64,000 nucleotides of DNA from Erythrobacter sp. F6033 (lineage in GTDB: Bacteria > Pseudomonadota > Alphaproteobacteria > Sphingomonadales > Sphingomonadaceae): NCBI RefSeq assembly GCF_023016005.1, contig NZ_JALKAZ010000001.1, positions 2,108,001 through 2,172,000 on the forward strand, given 5' to 3'. The notes below the pieces were generated by a model. It was not told where the DNA came from. It made no database searches and was given only the letters and a program-made list of their open reading frames with translations. This document shows, in pieces, positions 43,073 through 52,064 of the stretch (position 1 is the first letter of the stretch; the number at the start of each line of letters is the position of its first letter). The position numbers were made by a program, and so were the translations under genes.

Positions 43073-43789
43073 TTAGGATTTAACGGCGCAATCCAGCCCA
43101 TCCGCCTTGATCGCACGGCACAACGCATCGGCTGCGGCACGGTCGGCAGCTACGGCCTGAAGCCGGTAGACTGTGCCGCTGTCCACAACACCCTCGACAA
43201 CGCGATACCGCACACCGGAAAGCGCGTCTGTTTGGCGAACAAGCTGTGCCCAGCCCTGCTCTGCGCGGGCCCGCGAGCTGTACGCCGCGAGCTGTACGCC
43301 AACGCCGGAAGTCGATGCCGCGCTGTTGCCGCTGGATTCGCCGCCCGAACCGGAGTCAGTGCTGCCTGATGCCCCCGCAGCGCTCGCTGTCGCAGTGCCA
43401 TCGCTGGCGGTTCCATCGCCAATCTGGCTTTCGCGGGTTTTGCCTTCACCCACGGCTGGAGCAACATTGCCAGTACCAGCAAACTCTTTGCCCTGCGGAT
43501 CTTCCGGGCGCTCTTTGATAGGGCCTTCTGGGGCCTCAATCGTGCTTCCGTCCGCGATCGGCGCGTCTTCGCCAGCGCTATTGGCGACGAGGTAAAATAC
43601 GCCGACAATGCCCAGCAATAGCGCGATCAAAATCGCACCAAACCCGACTATCTGCCCGATATCGAGGCCGCCTTCGTCCTCATCTTCGTCGGCGTCGAGC
43701 CAAGGAAGACTATCGGATTCAGACAGATCAAGCTCTTCGCCTGTATCTGCGGTGTCTTCGGTTTCACCGAAATCAGCTTCGACAATCAC
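43073..43789 (-). CDS. SPOR-domain membrane protein
   Basis: 238 residues: an acidic cytoplasmic N-terminus with a D/E run, one membrane helix (IGQIVGFGAILIALLLGIVGVFYLV, about 45-70), a Ser/Gly/Ala-rich periplasmic linker, and a C-terminal SPOR domain (GVQLAAYSSRARAEQGWAQL, YRLQAVAADRAAADALC) that binds denuded peptidoglycan at division sites. It lies between argS and nagZ, in the usual alphaproteobacterial position. The specific division role is not known. Confidence 0.9.
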   Translation of the reverse strand: MIVEADFGETEDTADTGEELDLSESDSLPWLDADEDEDEGGLDIGQIVGFGAILIALLLGIVGVFYLVANSAGEDAPIADGSTIEAPEGPIKERPEDPQGKEFAGTGNVAPAVGEGKTRESQIGDGTASDGTATASAAGASGSTDSGSGGESSGNSAASTSGVGVQLAAYSSRARAEQGWAQLVRQTDALSGVRYRVVEGVVDSGTVYRLQAVAADRAAADALCRAIKADGLDCAVKS

Positions 43790-43836
43790 GGTTTCTTACC
43801 CCTCACAGTCAACCATCACGCGCCGCGTTAGGCTGG

Positions 43837-45585
43837 TTACATAGACTCGACTGCCTCAACTCCTAGCACAGCGAGGCCATTTTTAATCACTTGCCCGATT
43901 GATTGCGCGAGGAAAAGCCGCGCCTGCGACAAACCCTTGTCCTGTTCCACGATGAAGCGCTTTTGCGGATTATCGTTACCCAAGTTCCAAAATGCGTGCA
44001 GATCAGCCGCCAAATCATAGAGATAGAAGGCGACACGATGCGGTTCGCGCGCTTTTGCAGCGGCTTCGATAATGCGCGGGAACTGTGCGGCGTTGCGGAT
44101 CAGCGCGATTTCTTCGTCGCCCAGCTGCGCCAATGCATCTGCTGAAGGCGCAAAGCCAGCTTCAGCCGCCTTGCGCATGGTCGAGCGGATCCGGGCATGG
44201 GCATATTGCACATAGAATACCGGATTGTCCTTCGACGCTTCTACCACTTTGGCGAAATCGAATTCCATCTGCGCTTCGGGTTTGCGGGTCAGCATGGTGA
44301 AACGCACCACGTCCTTACCCACTTCCTCGATCATGTCAGCGATGGTGATGAAATTGCCCGAACGTTTGGACATTTTGATCGGCTCGCCATCGCGCATCAA
44401 CGCAACCATCTGAACCAGCTTCACATCGAACGGCATGGGCTTGCCCTGCCCCTCTGACAGAGCGGCAACAGCAGCTTTAATCCGCTTCACCGTCCCAGCA
44501 TGGTCCGCGCCCCAGATGTCGATCAGCGCATCCGCTTCGGCGGCTTTTTGCATGTGATAGGCGAGGTCTGCCCCGAAATAGGTCCACGCCCCGTTCGATT
44601 TCTTGATCGGGCGATCCTGATCATCGCCAAACTTGGTTGAGCGGAACAGCGGCAGCTCGACTGGCTCCCAATCCTCTGGCGGAGGCTTGCCCTTCGGCGC
44701 TTCAAGCACGCCGTCGTAAACGAAGTCATGCTCGCGGAGCCAAGCCTCTGCTTCGTCGGGCTTGCCAGCAGCATGCAACGCGGCCTCCGATGCAAACACA
44801 TCATGATGGATGCCAAGCAGCGCGAGATCGGACTTGATTAGCTCCATCATCCGCGTGACGGCTTCTGCGCGGAAGATCGGCAGCCAGTCGTCTTCCCCTT
44901 CGGCGGCGTGTTTGTCGCCAAATTCCCTCGCCAGCGATTCGCCCACAGGCTTCAGATAATCACCGGGATAGAGCCCTTCCGGGATTGCTCCGATGTCTTC
45001 GCCCAATGCTTCGCGATACCGCAGATGTGCGGAGCGGGCGAGCACATCGACCTGGCCGCCTGCATCATTAATGTAATATTCGCGCGTGACTTTGTGGCCT
45101 GCAAATTCGAGCAAGCTGGATAAGGCATCGCCAACCACCGCGCCGCGGCAATGGCCCATATGCATCGGGCCGGTTGGATTGGCAGAGACATATTCGACAT
45201 TGACCGTCCGGCCTTCACCCATCGTCGACCGGCCATAATCGCCGCCCATGTCAGCAATCGCCGCGAGCTCACCCAGCCACGCCGCAGGATCAAGCCGCAG
45301 ATTGATAAAGCCCGGCCCAGCGATCTCCGCGCTGGTGATACTATCCACGGCTTCGAGCTTCGCCGCGATCTGCTCGGCGAGCGCGCGCGGGTTGGTTTTC
45401 GCCTGCTTTGCCAGCACCATCGCCGCGTTTGTCGCCAGATCGCCATGCGAAGGATCACGCGGTGGCTCCACTGTCACATTGGCAAAGCTTGCGTCAGCGG
45501 GCAGCACGCCTTCGCCCGCAAGCTCTGACAAGGCGGTTTCAACGATAGCCGCATAGGCAGCGTAGAGAGTTGTTTCTGAGGTCAT
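43837..45585 (-). CDS. argS: Arginyl-tRNA synthetase
   Basis: A class I aminoacyl-tRNA synthetase that charges tRNA-Arg. 582 residues, the normal size. HIGH box as HMGH in NPTGPMHMGHCRG; KMSKS as KMSKRSGNF; DALR anticodon-binding C-terminus. It is the first gene of the apparent operon argS-SPOR-nagZ-scpA-scpB-tatA-tatB-tatC. Confidence 0.97.
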   Translation of the reverse strand: MTSETTLYAAYAAIVETALSELAGEGVLPADASFANVTVEPPRDPSHGDLATNAAMVLAKQAKTNPRALAEQIAAKLEAVDSITSAEIAGPGFINLRLDPAAWLGELAAIADMGGDYGRSTMGEGRTVNVEYVSANPTGPMHMGHCRGAVVGDALSSLLEFAGHKVTREYYINDAGGQVDVLARSAHLRYREALGEDIGAIPEGLYPGDYLKPVGESLAREFGDKHAAEGEDDWLPIFRAEAVTRMMELIKSDLALLGIHHDVFASEAALHAAGKPDEAEAWLREHDFVYDGVLEAPKGKPPPEDWEPVELPLFRSTKFGDDQDRPIKKSNGAWTYFGADLAYHMQKAAEADALIDIWGADHAGTVKRIKAAVAALSEGQGKPMPFDVKLVQMVALMRDGEPIKMSKRSGNFITIADMIEEVGKDVVRFTMLTRKPEAQMEFDFAKVVEASKDNPVFYVQYAHARIRSTMRKAAEAGFAPSADALAQLGDEEIALIRNAAQFPRIIEAAAKAREPHRVAFYLYDLAADLHAFWNLGNDNPQKRFIVEQDKGLSQARLFLAQSIGQVIKNGLAVLGVEAVESM

Positions 45586-45639
45586 TTCACCGGCGCATTT
45601 AGCGGAAAACAGATAAGGGACAAAGGCCGAATCTGGAAA

Positions 45640-45741
45640 GCCCGCCGACGCTGTAAGCGTCGCAAGGCCGACAGGCCGCCCGCAGCGATGCGGCCTTTAA
45701 GCCGCGAGAGCGAGGAAATCGCACCCCGGATGGGGTGCATA
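45640..45741. repeat. Structured intergenic sequence, possible REP-like element
   Basis: A run of short inverted repeats: GACGC/GCGTC, GGCCGACAGGCC, then GGCCG...GCGGCC, and the hairpin GCACCCC-GGAT-GGGGTGC near 45723-45740. Similar GCCGACAGGCC-type sequences recur between genes in sphingomonad genomes, as I recall. It may mark the transcript end of the minus-strand lipoprotein gene before argS. Confidence 0.4.
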
Positions 45742-45744
45742 AAA

Positions 45745-46395
45745 CTAGCGCGTAGCGTTGTAAGCTAGTTGATCTTCGGTCAGCTGAAAACCCACCAACA
45801 TTTCAAAGCGTGTTCGCGCGATCGCCGCCTTCACTTCTGGATCGGACAGCGGATCAAGCGCCGCGTCTACATCGCCGGCCCGCCTTCTGCGTGTGATTTT
45901 CTCGCGAATATCTTCCGGCAGTGTCGCTGCGCTGCGATCGACAAATGATCCGGCTTTGCCAGTGCCGCTCGCGCGTTCCTGACCATCGGCGAAGTTGATC
46001 GTCACTTCGCCAACGCGTTTCGTCACAACGGCGCTGCCGCCGCGCAGGACTGTTACGAAGAACGGCAAAGTTACGGTCCGCGCACCGCGAACATCCGTCC
46101 GCCGGGCCAGCACATCAAACGATGCTTCGCTGTAAACGCGATCACCCGTGTCATTGCAGGTCGATCGAAGATTCGTCATCGAAGCAGTCATATCGAGGTT
46201 AGCAATCGTGGGATCGCCAGCAGCTCGGAAAACCGTCACATCACCAGTATAGTCCGGAATGCCTACAGCCGGGCACGAACTCAGGACAGCCGTCACGCCG
46301 ACGCCCTGATCCACCACCAGTTCACCTTCACTGGCACACCCTGCCAGACCTACAGCAAGTGCAGCGACAGAAAGAACACGGGTGCGAAAAGCCAT
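45745..46395 (-). CDS. Putative lipoprotein, unknown function
   Basis: 216 residues with a lipoprotein signal ending in AVGLAGCASEG (Cys about 20). The mature part has a beta-rich segment with FFVTVLRGGSAVVTKRVGEVTINFADGQ, then a basic RRRR helix and a C-terminal helix. I do not recognise a domain. The sequence has features of uncharacterised envelope lipoproteins in sphingomonads. It is separated from ispH, which is divergent, by about 105 bases containing two hairpins. Confidence 0.75.
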   Translation of the reverse strand: MAFRTRVLSVAALAVGLAGCASEGELVVDQGVGVTAVLSSCPAVGIPDYTGDVTVFRAAGDPTIANLDMTASMTNLRSTCNDTGDRVYSEASFDVLARRTDVRGARTVTLPFFVTVLRGGSAVVTKRVGEVTINFADGQERASGTGKAGSFVDRSAATLPEDIREKITRRRRAGDVDAALDPLSDPEVKAAIARTRFEMLVGFQLTEDQLAYNATR

Positions 46396-46428
46396 GAATT
46401 ACACGTCCTCGAATTATCGATCCAATGT

Positions 46429-46494
46429 GCTGCAAATCAATCTTTGCAGCGCTTGCACTCGCCCTAGCGGCGCGCGCAGCAAAGCGCTAGAGGG
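46429..46494 (+). promoter_or_regulatory. Two hairpins in the ispH leader
   Basis: GCTGCAAA / TTTGCAGC (46429-46450, perfect 8-bp arms, 6-base loop) and CCCTAGCG / CGCTAGAGGG (46462-46494). The second abuts the ispH Shine-Dalgarno region. They could be a leader structure or protein-binding sites for the divergent lipoprotein and ispH genes. Confidence 0.4.
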
Positions 46495-46500
46495 TGGGAT

Positions 46501-47475
46501 ATGAACGCGCCCTTTAACAAATCAGACGCTCAAACAGAGCGTACTCCGCTGAATCTCCTGATTGCAGCCCCTCGAGGCTTTTGCGCAGGCGTCGATCGCG
46601 CCATTGAAATCGTCGAAAAATCGCTCGAGCGGTACGGCGCGCCAGTCTATGTCCGCCACGAAATCGTCCACAACAAATATGTTGTCGAAGGGCTAAAGGC
46701 CAAAGGCGCGATCTTTGTTGAGGAACTGGATGAGGTTCCCGAAGACGCGCCGGTTGTTTTCAGCGCGCATGGTGTGCCAAAATCGGTCCCAGCCGAGGCA
46801 GAGCGGCGCAACATGATTTATCTGGATGCGACCTGCCCGCTGGTTTCCAAAGTCCACCGTCAGGCCGAACGCCAGATCGAGAAAAACCGCCACATCATCT
46901 TTGTCGGTCATGAAGGTCATCCCGAAGTGATCGGCACAATGGGCCAGGTTGAACCAGGGCAAATGACACTGGTTGAAGATCTTGAGGACGTGGAGAAGCT
47001 TCCTTTCGATAAAGACGCACAGCTTGCCTATCTCACACAAACGACTCTTTCGGTTGATGACACGGCAGAGGTGATCGCCGCGCTCGAATTGCGCTTCCCG
47101 AATATCAAGGGGCCAAAGGCGGAGGACATTTGTTATGCAACGTCCAATCGTCAGGCTGCGGTGAAGGATCTTGCACCTGATTGCGATCTGGTGCTGGTCA
47201 TCGGTGCGCCGAATTCTTCCAACTCGCTTCGTCTTGTCGAAGTGTCGGAGCGGCTTGGAACTCCGGCAAAACTGATTCAGCGCGCGAATGAGATCGACGC
47301 CGCATGGCTTGATGGCGTCAAAACTCTGGGCCTGACTGCCGGGGCATCGGCTCCTGAGATTCTTGTACGCGAAGTTGTCGATGCGATTGGTCAACTTCGC
47401 TCGGTCAAAGAGCAAACTATTACTGCGGCGACGGAAAAGATGATTTTCAAGCTGCCCCGCGAATTGACCGACTAA
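46501..47475 (+). CDS. ispH: 4-hydroxy-3-methylbut-2-enyl diphosphate reductase
   Basis: Last step of the MEP isoprenoid pathway, making IPP and DMAPP. 324 residues with a [4Fe-4S] cluster held by three cysteines: [24 protein letters not shown] and [10 protein letters not shown]. The active-site EAPxxFSAHG-type segment ([10 protein letters not shown]) and [10 protein letters not shown] are present. It is followed by thrB and rnhA on the same strand, a gene order I know from many alphaproteobacteria. Confidence 0.97.
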   Translation: MNAPFNKSDAQTERTPLNLLIAAPRGFCAGVDRAIEIVEKSLERYGAPVYVRHEIVHNKYVVEGLKAKGAIFVEELDEVPEDAPVVFSAHGVPKSVPAEAERRNMIYLDATCPLVSKVHRQAERQIEKNRHIIFVGHEGHPEVIGTMGQVEPGQMTLVEDLEDVEKLPFDKDAQLAYLTQTTLSVDDTAEVIAALELRFPNIKGPKAEDICYATSNRQAAVKDLAPDCDLVLVIGAPNSSNSLRLVEVSERLGTPAKLIQRANEIDAAWLDGVKTLGLTAGASAPEILVREVVDAIGQLRSVKEQTITAATEKMIFKLPRELTD

Positions 47476-47493
47476 TCCGGTCCACGCATTCGT

Positions 47494-48462
47494 ATGGCTG
47501 TCTACACCCATCTCGGCGCAGAAGAACTTGCGGAGCTCATCGCGCATTACGATGTTGGCGAATTGGTTTCTGCCAAAGGCATCGCTGAGGGTGTTTCCAA
47601 TTCAAACTGGTTGATTGAAACCACAGGCGCTGATGGGAATGGCGCGCGATTCATTTTGACGATGTATGAGCGCCGGATCGAGATCGATGATCTGCCCTAT
47701 TTCCTTGGCCTCCTCGATCACTTGGCGGCCAAGAACTGCCCCGTTCCGCGCACGATCCATGACCGCGGCGGCAATGCCTTTCGAATGGAGCACGGCAAGG
47801 CTGTCGCTTTGATCGAATTTCTGCCTGGTGTTTCACCGACGCACCCGACCCCGCAGCAAGCACGCGCGTTGGGAGAGGTTCTGGCGAAATTGCATATGGC
47901 CAGCGGCGATTTTTCTCTGAGCCGCGCAAATACAATGGGTTTTGCAGACAATCTCAGAGTGCTCGAGGCGTGCGGTACAAGCGGCCTGGCCTCGATTAAC
48001 CCCGATTTGCCAGCGATGCTTGAGCCTGCGCGAGCTGCAGCGGCAATTGATCTGTCGATCTTGCCGCAAGCGAACATTCACGCCGATCTGTTCCCTGACA
48101 ATGTTCTGATGCTTGGTGACAATGTGACTGGCCTCATCGATTTCTACTTCGCATGTACAGGGGCGATGGCGCTTGATTTGGCAACCACTCATGCCGCTTG
48201 GAGCTTTGATGATCGGAACACCTACCGTGCGGATGTGGGCGGCGCGATTTTGGAGGGCTACGAGAGAGTGCGACCGCTCACCGAGGAAGAGCGCGCCTTG
48301 CTTCCCGAGATCGCAAAAGGCGCTGCGCTGCGCTTTGCCGCGAGCCGCGCCGAGGATTGGCTCGATACGCCGGATGACGCTTTGGTAATCCGCAAGGACC
48401 CGATGCAGTTCGTCTCTCGATGGCACTATTATGAGGATTTTGGCGCGCAGCTATTTGCGTGA
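47494..48462 (+). CDS. thrB: Homoserine kinase (APH-like ThrB)
   Basis: It phosphorylates homoserine in threonine biosynthesis. 322 residues of the aminoglycoside-phosphotransferase-fold type used by alpha- and some gammaproteobacteria, not the GHMP type. [11 protein letters not shown] (ATP loop), the catalytic [12 protein letters not shown] and the Mg-site [11 protein letters not shown] are visible. It starts 19 bp after ispH and overlaps the rnhA leader region. Confidence 0.94.
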   Translation: MAVYTHLGAEELAELIAHYDVGELVSAKGIAEGVSNSNWLIETTGADGNGARFILTMYERRIEIDDLPYFLGLLDHLAAKNCPVPRTIHDRGGNAFRMEHGKAVALIEFLPGVSPTHPTPQQARALGEVLAKLHMASGDFSLSRANTMGFADNLRVLEACGTSGLASINPDLPAMLEPARAAAAIDLSILPQANIHADLFPDNVLMLGDNVTGLIDFYFACTGAMALDLATTHAAWSFDDRNTYRADVGGAILEGYERVRPLTEEERALLPEIAKGAALRFAASRAEDWLDTPDDALVIRKDPMQFVSRWHYYEDFGAQLFA

Positions 48463-48490
48463 CAACACGTATCGCGGCATGGAGCCTCCC

Positions 48491-48946
48491 ATGAAGAAAG
48501 TCGAAATTTTCACCGATGGCGCCTGCAAGGGCAATCCCGGCCCGGGCGGCTGGGGCGCTTTGCTGCGTATGGGCAAGCATGAGAAAGAGCTTTCCGGCGG
48601 CGAAGACGACACGACCAACAACCGGATGGAAATGACCGCCGTGATCAAAGGCCTCGGCGCTTTGATCGAGCCGTGTCAGGTCGATATCTATTCCGACAGC
48701 AAATATGTTATCGATGGCATCACCAAATGGGTCGACGGCTGGCAACGCAAAGGCTGGGTCACGGCCAGTAAAAAGCCGGTGCGCAACGAAGACCTTTGGC
48801 ACGAGCTGATCGCAGCTGTGGCGCGCCATGAAGTCGATTGGCACTGGGTCAAAGGCCATTCCGGCCATGTCGAAAATGAGCGGGTCGACAAACTCGCCAG
48901 CGACGAAGCGGAACGGATCGCCACTGCAGATCCGGACGCTGAATAA
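48491..48946 (+). CDS. rnhA: Ribonuclease HI
   Basis: It degrades RNA in RNA-DNA hybrids. 151 residues from the ATG at 48491 ([10 protein letters not shown]). The DEDD catalytic residues are in [34 protein letters not shown] and VDKLASDEA. In-frame starts upstream (48479 and 48431) would overlap the end of thrB and lack family resemblance. Last gene of the ispH-thrB-rnhA unit. Confidence 0.96.
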   Translation: MKKVEIFTDGACKGNPGPGGWGALLRMGKHEKELSGGEDDTTNNRMEMTAVIKGLGALIEPCQVDIYSDSKYVIDGITKWVDGWQRKGWVTASKKPVRNEDLWHELIAAVARHEVDWHWVKGHSGHVENERVDKLASDEAERIATADPDAE

Positions 48947-48961
48947 AGTCCTTCCAGAATC

Positions 48962-48997
48962 AAAACGGGCGCACCCCGCGAAGGGCACGCCCGTTTT
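48962..48997. terminator. Bidirectional terminator between rnhA and the YegP-like gene
   Basis: Perfect 10-bp arms AAAACGGGCG (48962-48971) and CGCCCGTTTT (48988-48997), with A-run and T-run on the two sides, between convergent genes. Confidence 0.88.
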
Positions 48998-49019
48998 AGA
49001 TTTGATGTCAGATGACGGC

Positions 49020-49199
49020 TTAGCTGTTGTCGACAACGTCGGCGCCAGGGCCGTTTTTCTTGATCGAGTCGATCGCATTCTGCGCTGAGGATTTGCTGGA
49101 ATAACCCTGAGTCGAGAACATCACTTCGCTGTTGTAGCTAAAGCGTACGCGGAACTCGCCAGATTTGTCTTTGTAGATTTCGAAATGGTGGCCCATCAT
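49020..49199 (-). CDS. YegP-like small protein (DUF1508), 59 aa
   Basis: ATG at 49199, stop TAA at 49020-49022. The translation has FEIYKDKSGEFRVRFSYNSE and SKSSAQNAIDSIKKNGPGA, which is the DUF1508 unit (F-x-I/V-Y-x-D-K/G-x-G-E-F-R, then S-x-x-x-A-x-x-x-I-x-S-I/V). E. coli YegP has two such units, and this gene encodes one, like the common single-unit form. A good GGGAGA Shine-Dalgarno sequence precedes it. Function of the family is not established. It is short enough to be missed by 60-residue cut-offs. Confidence 0.88.
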   Translation of the reverse strand: MMGHHFEIYKDKSGEFRVRFSYNSEVMFSTQGYSSKSSAQNAIDSIKKNGPGADVVDNS

Positions 49200-49239
49200 T
49201 TATCTCCCATCATTGGTGGTTCAAACTCACAGCAGTTTG

Positions 49240-50385
49240 TTACATATCACTTGAGACTTGGCTAGGGTTTGGCGCTCGCTCAAGATGTAAAAATCTTCGT
49301 GGATCATAAGCCGTGCGATCAATCCCCCTCGTCAATTCGTCCGCTTCATGGCCGAGAATGATCTGCGCACCCAAGCGTGCGGCTGCTGGCGCGGTTTGGA
49401 TGCCAAACCCTCCTTGGCCCGCAAACCAGAAAAAGCCATCGACCTCGGGATCGGCTCCGTAAACGGGCAACCGGTCCGGTGCGAAGCTTCTGAGGCCAGC
49501 CCAGCGACGCTCAACCGCCTCAATGTTCCAGTCTGTCACCCTCTGGAACCGGTCAATCACTCGGGCGACGTCGATCTCCTCAGCCGCTGCATCGCAGGCC
49601 TGTGTGGGTATTTCGTCATGCGGACTAAGCCAAAGCCGCCCATTGTCCGATTTGAAATAGAAATCGCCATTGATATCGAGCACCAAGGGTAAATCAGCGG
49701 GTGCCTGCGGCGTGACGCGCAACTGCACCACGGTCCTGCGATATGGAGTGATGCCGAGCGGTGTGGCACCGGCCATTTGCGCTATAGGGTCAGCCCACGC
49801 TCCGGCGGCGTTTACAATGTTGCTCGCTGAGAACACGTCCCCTACCACAGTGGTGATCTGCCAAACGCCTTTTGACCGCTTCAATTCGCCAACCTGAGCG
49901 CGGCACACTATGTCAGCACCGCTTGCTTTGAGGCGTCTGAGATAGTCCTGATGCAGGCCCGCGACATCTATGTCAGCGCATGCCGCTTCCCAGATGGCAT
50001 CGCACCAGTCATTGCGAATGGCGGGCACGCGCTGCTTCAGCTCCTCTGCATCCAGCCGTTCGATAGTTACGCCGGTACCGTCGAAGGTCTGGACAAATTC
50101 ATCGAGCAATTCGCGATCCTCGCCGCGCCCGACATAAAGCGCGCCGCGTTCGCGCAGAAATCCGTTTTCGCGCAGATAACGCCCTGATGCGAGAGTAAGC
50201 GGGACTACCCCCGGACCGCCATAACACTCTTCCCAGAAGGCAGCCGAACGCCCGGTGGAATGGTAACCCGGCGTGTCTTCCGCCTCGAGCACCAATACTT
50301 TTGCGTGCGGCGCAAGTTCGGCAGCCAGGCTCGCACCCGCCATCCCTGCGCCAACAATCGCGAAATCGTAGACCCTGTCGCTCAT
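49240..50385 (-). CDS. FAD-dependent oxidoreductase, D-amino-acid dehydrogenase/DauA-like (DAO family)
   Basis: 381 residues. N-terminal FAD-binding GAGMAGASLAAELAPHAKVLVLEAE, followed by GYHSTGRSAAFWEECYG, a stretch that closely matches D-arginine dehydrogenase DauA (HSTGRSAA). The C-terminal FFWFAGQGGFGIQTAPAAARLGAQI is the DAO FAD-closing motif. It likely oxidises a D-amino acid or a related secondary amine. The exact substrate needs a partner enzyme, and none is adjacent. It ends 6 bp after the hydrolase gene stop in the same direction. Confidence 0.88.
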   Translation of the reverse strand: MSDRVYDFAIVGAGMAGASLAAELAPHAKVLVLEAEDTPGYHSTGRSAAFWEECYGGPGVVPLTLASGRYLRENGFLRERGALYVGRGEDRELLDEFVQTFDGTGVTIERLDAEELKQRVPAIRNDWCDAIWEAACADIDVAGLHQDYLRRLKASGADIVCRAQVGELKRSKGVWQITTVVGDVFSASNIVNAAGAWADPIAQMAGATPLGITPYRRTVVQLRVTPQAPADLPLVLDINGDFYFKSDNGRLWLSPHDEIPTQACDAAAEEIDVARVIDRFQRVTDWNIEAVERRWAGLRSFAPDRLPVYGADPEVDGFFWFAGQGGFGIQTAPAAARLGAQIILGHEADELTRGIDRTAYDPRRFLHLERAPNPSQVSSDM

Positions 50386-50391
50386 GTAAGC

Positions 50392-51381
50392 TCAGTCGGC
50401 TTTAGCCGGTGCATGCTGGTCAAGAAAGCTGGCTATCCGCTGCATGATCGGATCGCGCACAGCATCCACTTCGCGCAGCACCTCATGCGCAGCCTCATTG
50501 CCCAGTTCCATCAGTTCACCATTGGGCAAACGCTCAGCGGCGCGAACATTGGCATCGTGGCTCACCAGTTTATCAGCTTTGGTCGAGATAATCAGAACAG
50601 GCGTCTGCACACTTTCCAGCGCGCCATCTTCTTCCAATTCGCGCCAAGAAGCATAGGCACGCTCAACCCAGTGCCAGCTTGCCGGGCCCATCACCAATTC
50701 CGGGCGCTTATCCCGCCACCAGGCCTCATCTTCATAGCGATCCTTGTCGTGGGTCAGCAAAGTTGCCCGGCCCAGCGGCAATTCGCCCGGTTTTTCGCTC
50801 CATTTCCATGCCTGCCGCTTGGGATCGCCGATCTTCGTCATCAACTGCGCGACACCGTGCAGCATAGGCAATGGCAATGGCGGACCGGACATGCCCAGCA
50901 TTGGCGCGCTTAAGAAAACGGCGTCAGGGTCGACACGTTTCTCGACAAGAGAACGCATCACAACCTGCCCGCCCATCGAATGCGCTGCCAAAACATGCGG
51001 TCCGGGAGTGCTCGCGACCCAATCCTTCCAAAGGCCGGAAAGATCATCGACCCAGACATTGAAATCGGAAATATGGCCCGTCACGGCGTCGTCGGCCAAT
51101 CGCCCACTGCCAGCCTGCCCGCGCCAATCCGCGCCGGTTACCCGCCACCCGGCCCGGTGCCATTCTTCCAGTGACTCAAGGTATTTTTCATACGCATCGC
51201 CGCGCCCCGGCAAAAACAGGATCGAACCACGCGGCTCGGGCTCTGCACCCGGCCAATCAATCCGGCGCACAGCATGGCCATCGGGCGCATGCCAAATGGT
51301 TTCGGTGGCCGCAGGTGGGATCACCCGGCGATCGATCACAGCCGCGTTCGCCGGGCTGGTTGAGGAGTGTGCTTGACTCAC
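50392..51381 (-). CDS. Alpha/beta hydrolase, monoacylglycerol-lipase-like
   Basis: 329 residues of the serine-hydrolase S33/lysophospholipase (PldB-like) group. GxSxG motif in LAAHSMGGQVVMRSLV (Ser nucleophile), oxyanion-side GRGDAYEKYLESLEEW, acid and His in the C-terminal segment VLIISTKADKLVS and GNEAAHEVLRE. No signal peptide. It is upstream of the FAD oxidoreductase gene with a ~6 bp gap, so the two are probably co-transcribed. Substrate not determined. Confidence 0.9.
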   Translation of the reverse strand: MSQAHSSTSPANAAVIDRRVIPPAATETIWHAPDGHAVRRIDWPGAEPEPRGSILFLPGRGDAYEKYLESLEEWHRAGWRVTGADWRGQAGSGRLADDAVTGHISDFNVWVDDLSGLWKDWVASTPGPHVLAAHSMGGQVVMRSLVEKRVDPDAVFLSAPMLGMSGPPLPLPMLHGVAQLMTKIGDPKRQAWKWSEKPGELPLGRATLLTHDKDRYEDEAWWRDKRPELVMGPASWHWVERAYASWRELEEDGALESVQTPVLIISTKADKLVSHDANVRAAERLPNGELMELGNEAAHEVLREVDAVRDPIMQRIASFLDQHAPAKAD

Positions 51382-51493
51382 GTGGATAATTTCGCGCCTC
51401 TGGGTTTGGTTACTTTTTGGTAAGCACTCACCTGTAGCAACACCCTCAAGAGGTCCAACCGGACAACCCGGCGGGCCACCTTTGGGGGCTTTG

Positions 51494-51976
51494 ATGCTTA
51501 CAACATATGTTCACTACGGTCTGCTGATTGCCTTGGCAATCGCGCTGCTGTTTGCGGCATTCACAGATATTCGCAGCCGTCAGATCAGCAACAAGCTTAA
51601 TCTGGCAATCGCGATCTTTGCGCCCGTCTTCTGGTGGAGCAGCGGCCTTGCCCTGTGGCCGGATGTGGCCATGCAAGTTGGCGTCGCCGTTGCAGCCTTT
51701 GCCGTTCTCGCGGGAATGTTTGCACTCGGCATGATGGGCGGCGGCGATGTGAAGCTGCTGACCGCGCTCGCGCTGTGGATTGAACCCAACGCATTTCTTC
51801 AACTGCTTGTCATCATGGCAATCGCAGGCGGCGTCCTGACCATCGTCATGGGCGCCTGGCATTTTCTCAAACAGCAAAAAGAACGGCTCGCCATTCCATA
51901 CGGCGTGGCCATCGCATTTGGCGGTCTTTGGGTGCTGGTCGTCAACTACATGCCGGACACGGCAAGCTTCGCGTGA
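51494..51976 (+). CDS. cpaA: CpaA/TadV, prepilin peptidase (A24)
   Basis: 160 residues from the ATG at 51494, preceded by GGGGG. An aspartic membrane peptidase that processes Flp-type prepilins. The catalytic Asp pair is in FTDIRSRQISNKLN and in MMGGGDVKLLTA (GxGD motif), with four to five membrane helices. It lacks the N-terminal methylase domain of PilD, as CpaA proteins do. First gene of the cpa/tad locus. A perfect 7-bp inverted repeat CCTGATT/AATCAGG follows the stop. Confidence 0.93.
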   Translation: MLTTYVHYGLLIALAIALLFAAFTDIRSRQISNKLNLAIAIFAPVFWWSSGLALWPDVAMQVGVAVAAFAVLAGMFALGMMGGGDVKLLTALALWIEPNAFLQLLVIMAIAGGVLTIVMGAWHFLKQQKERLAIPYGVAIAFGGLWVLVVNYMPDTASFA

Positions 51977-52064
51977 ACCTGATTTTAACCAATCAGGACG
52001 TACGAAGTTAAACCATACCCGCCCAACAACCGTTTTAGGGCATCAATTAGGGGGCTAAGAAGCC

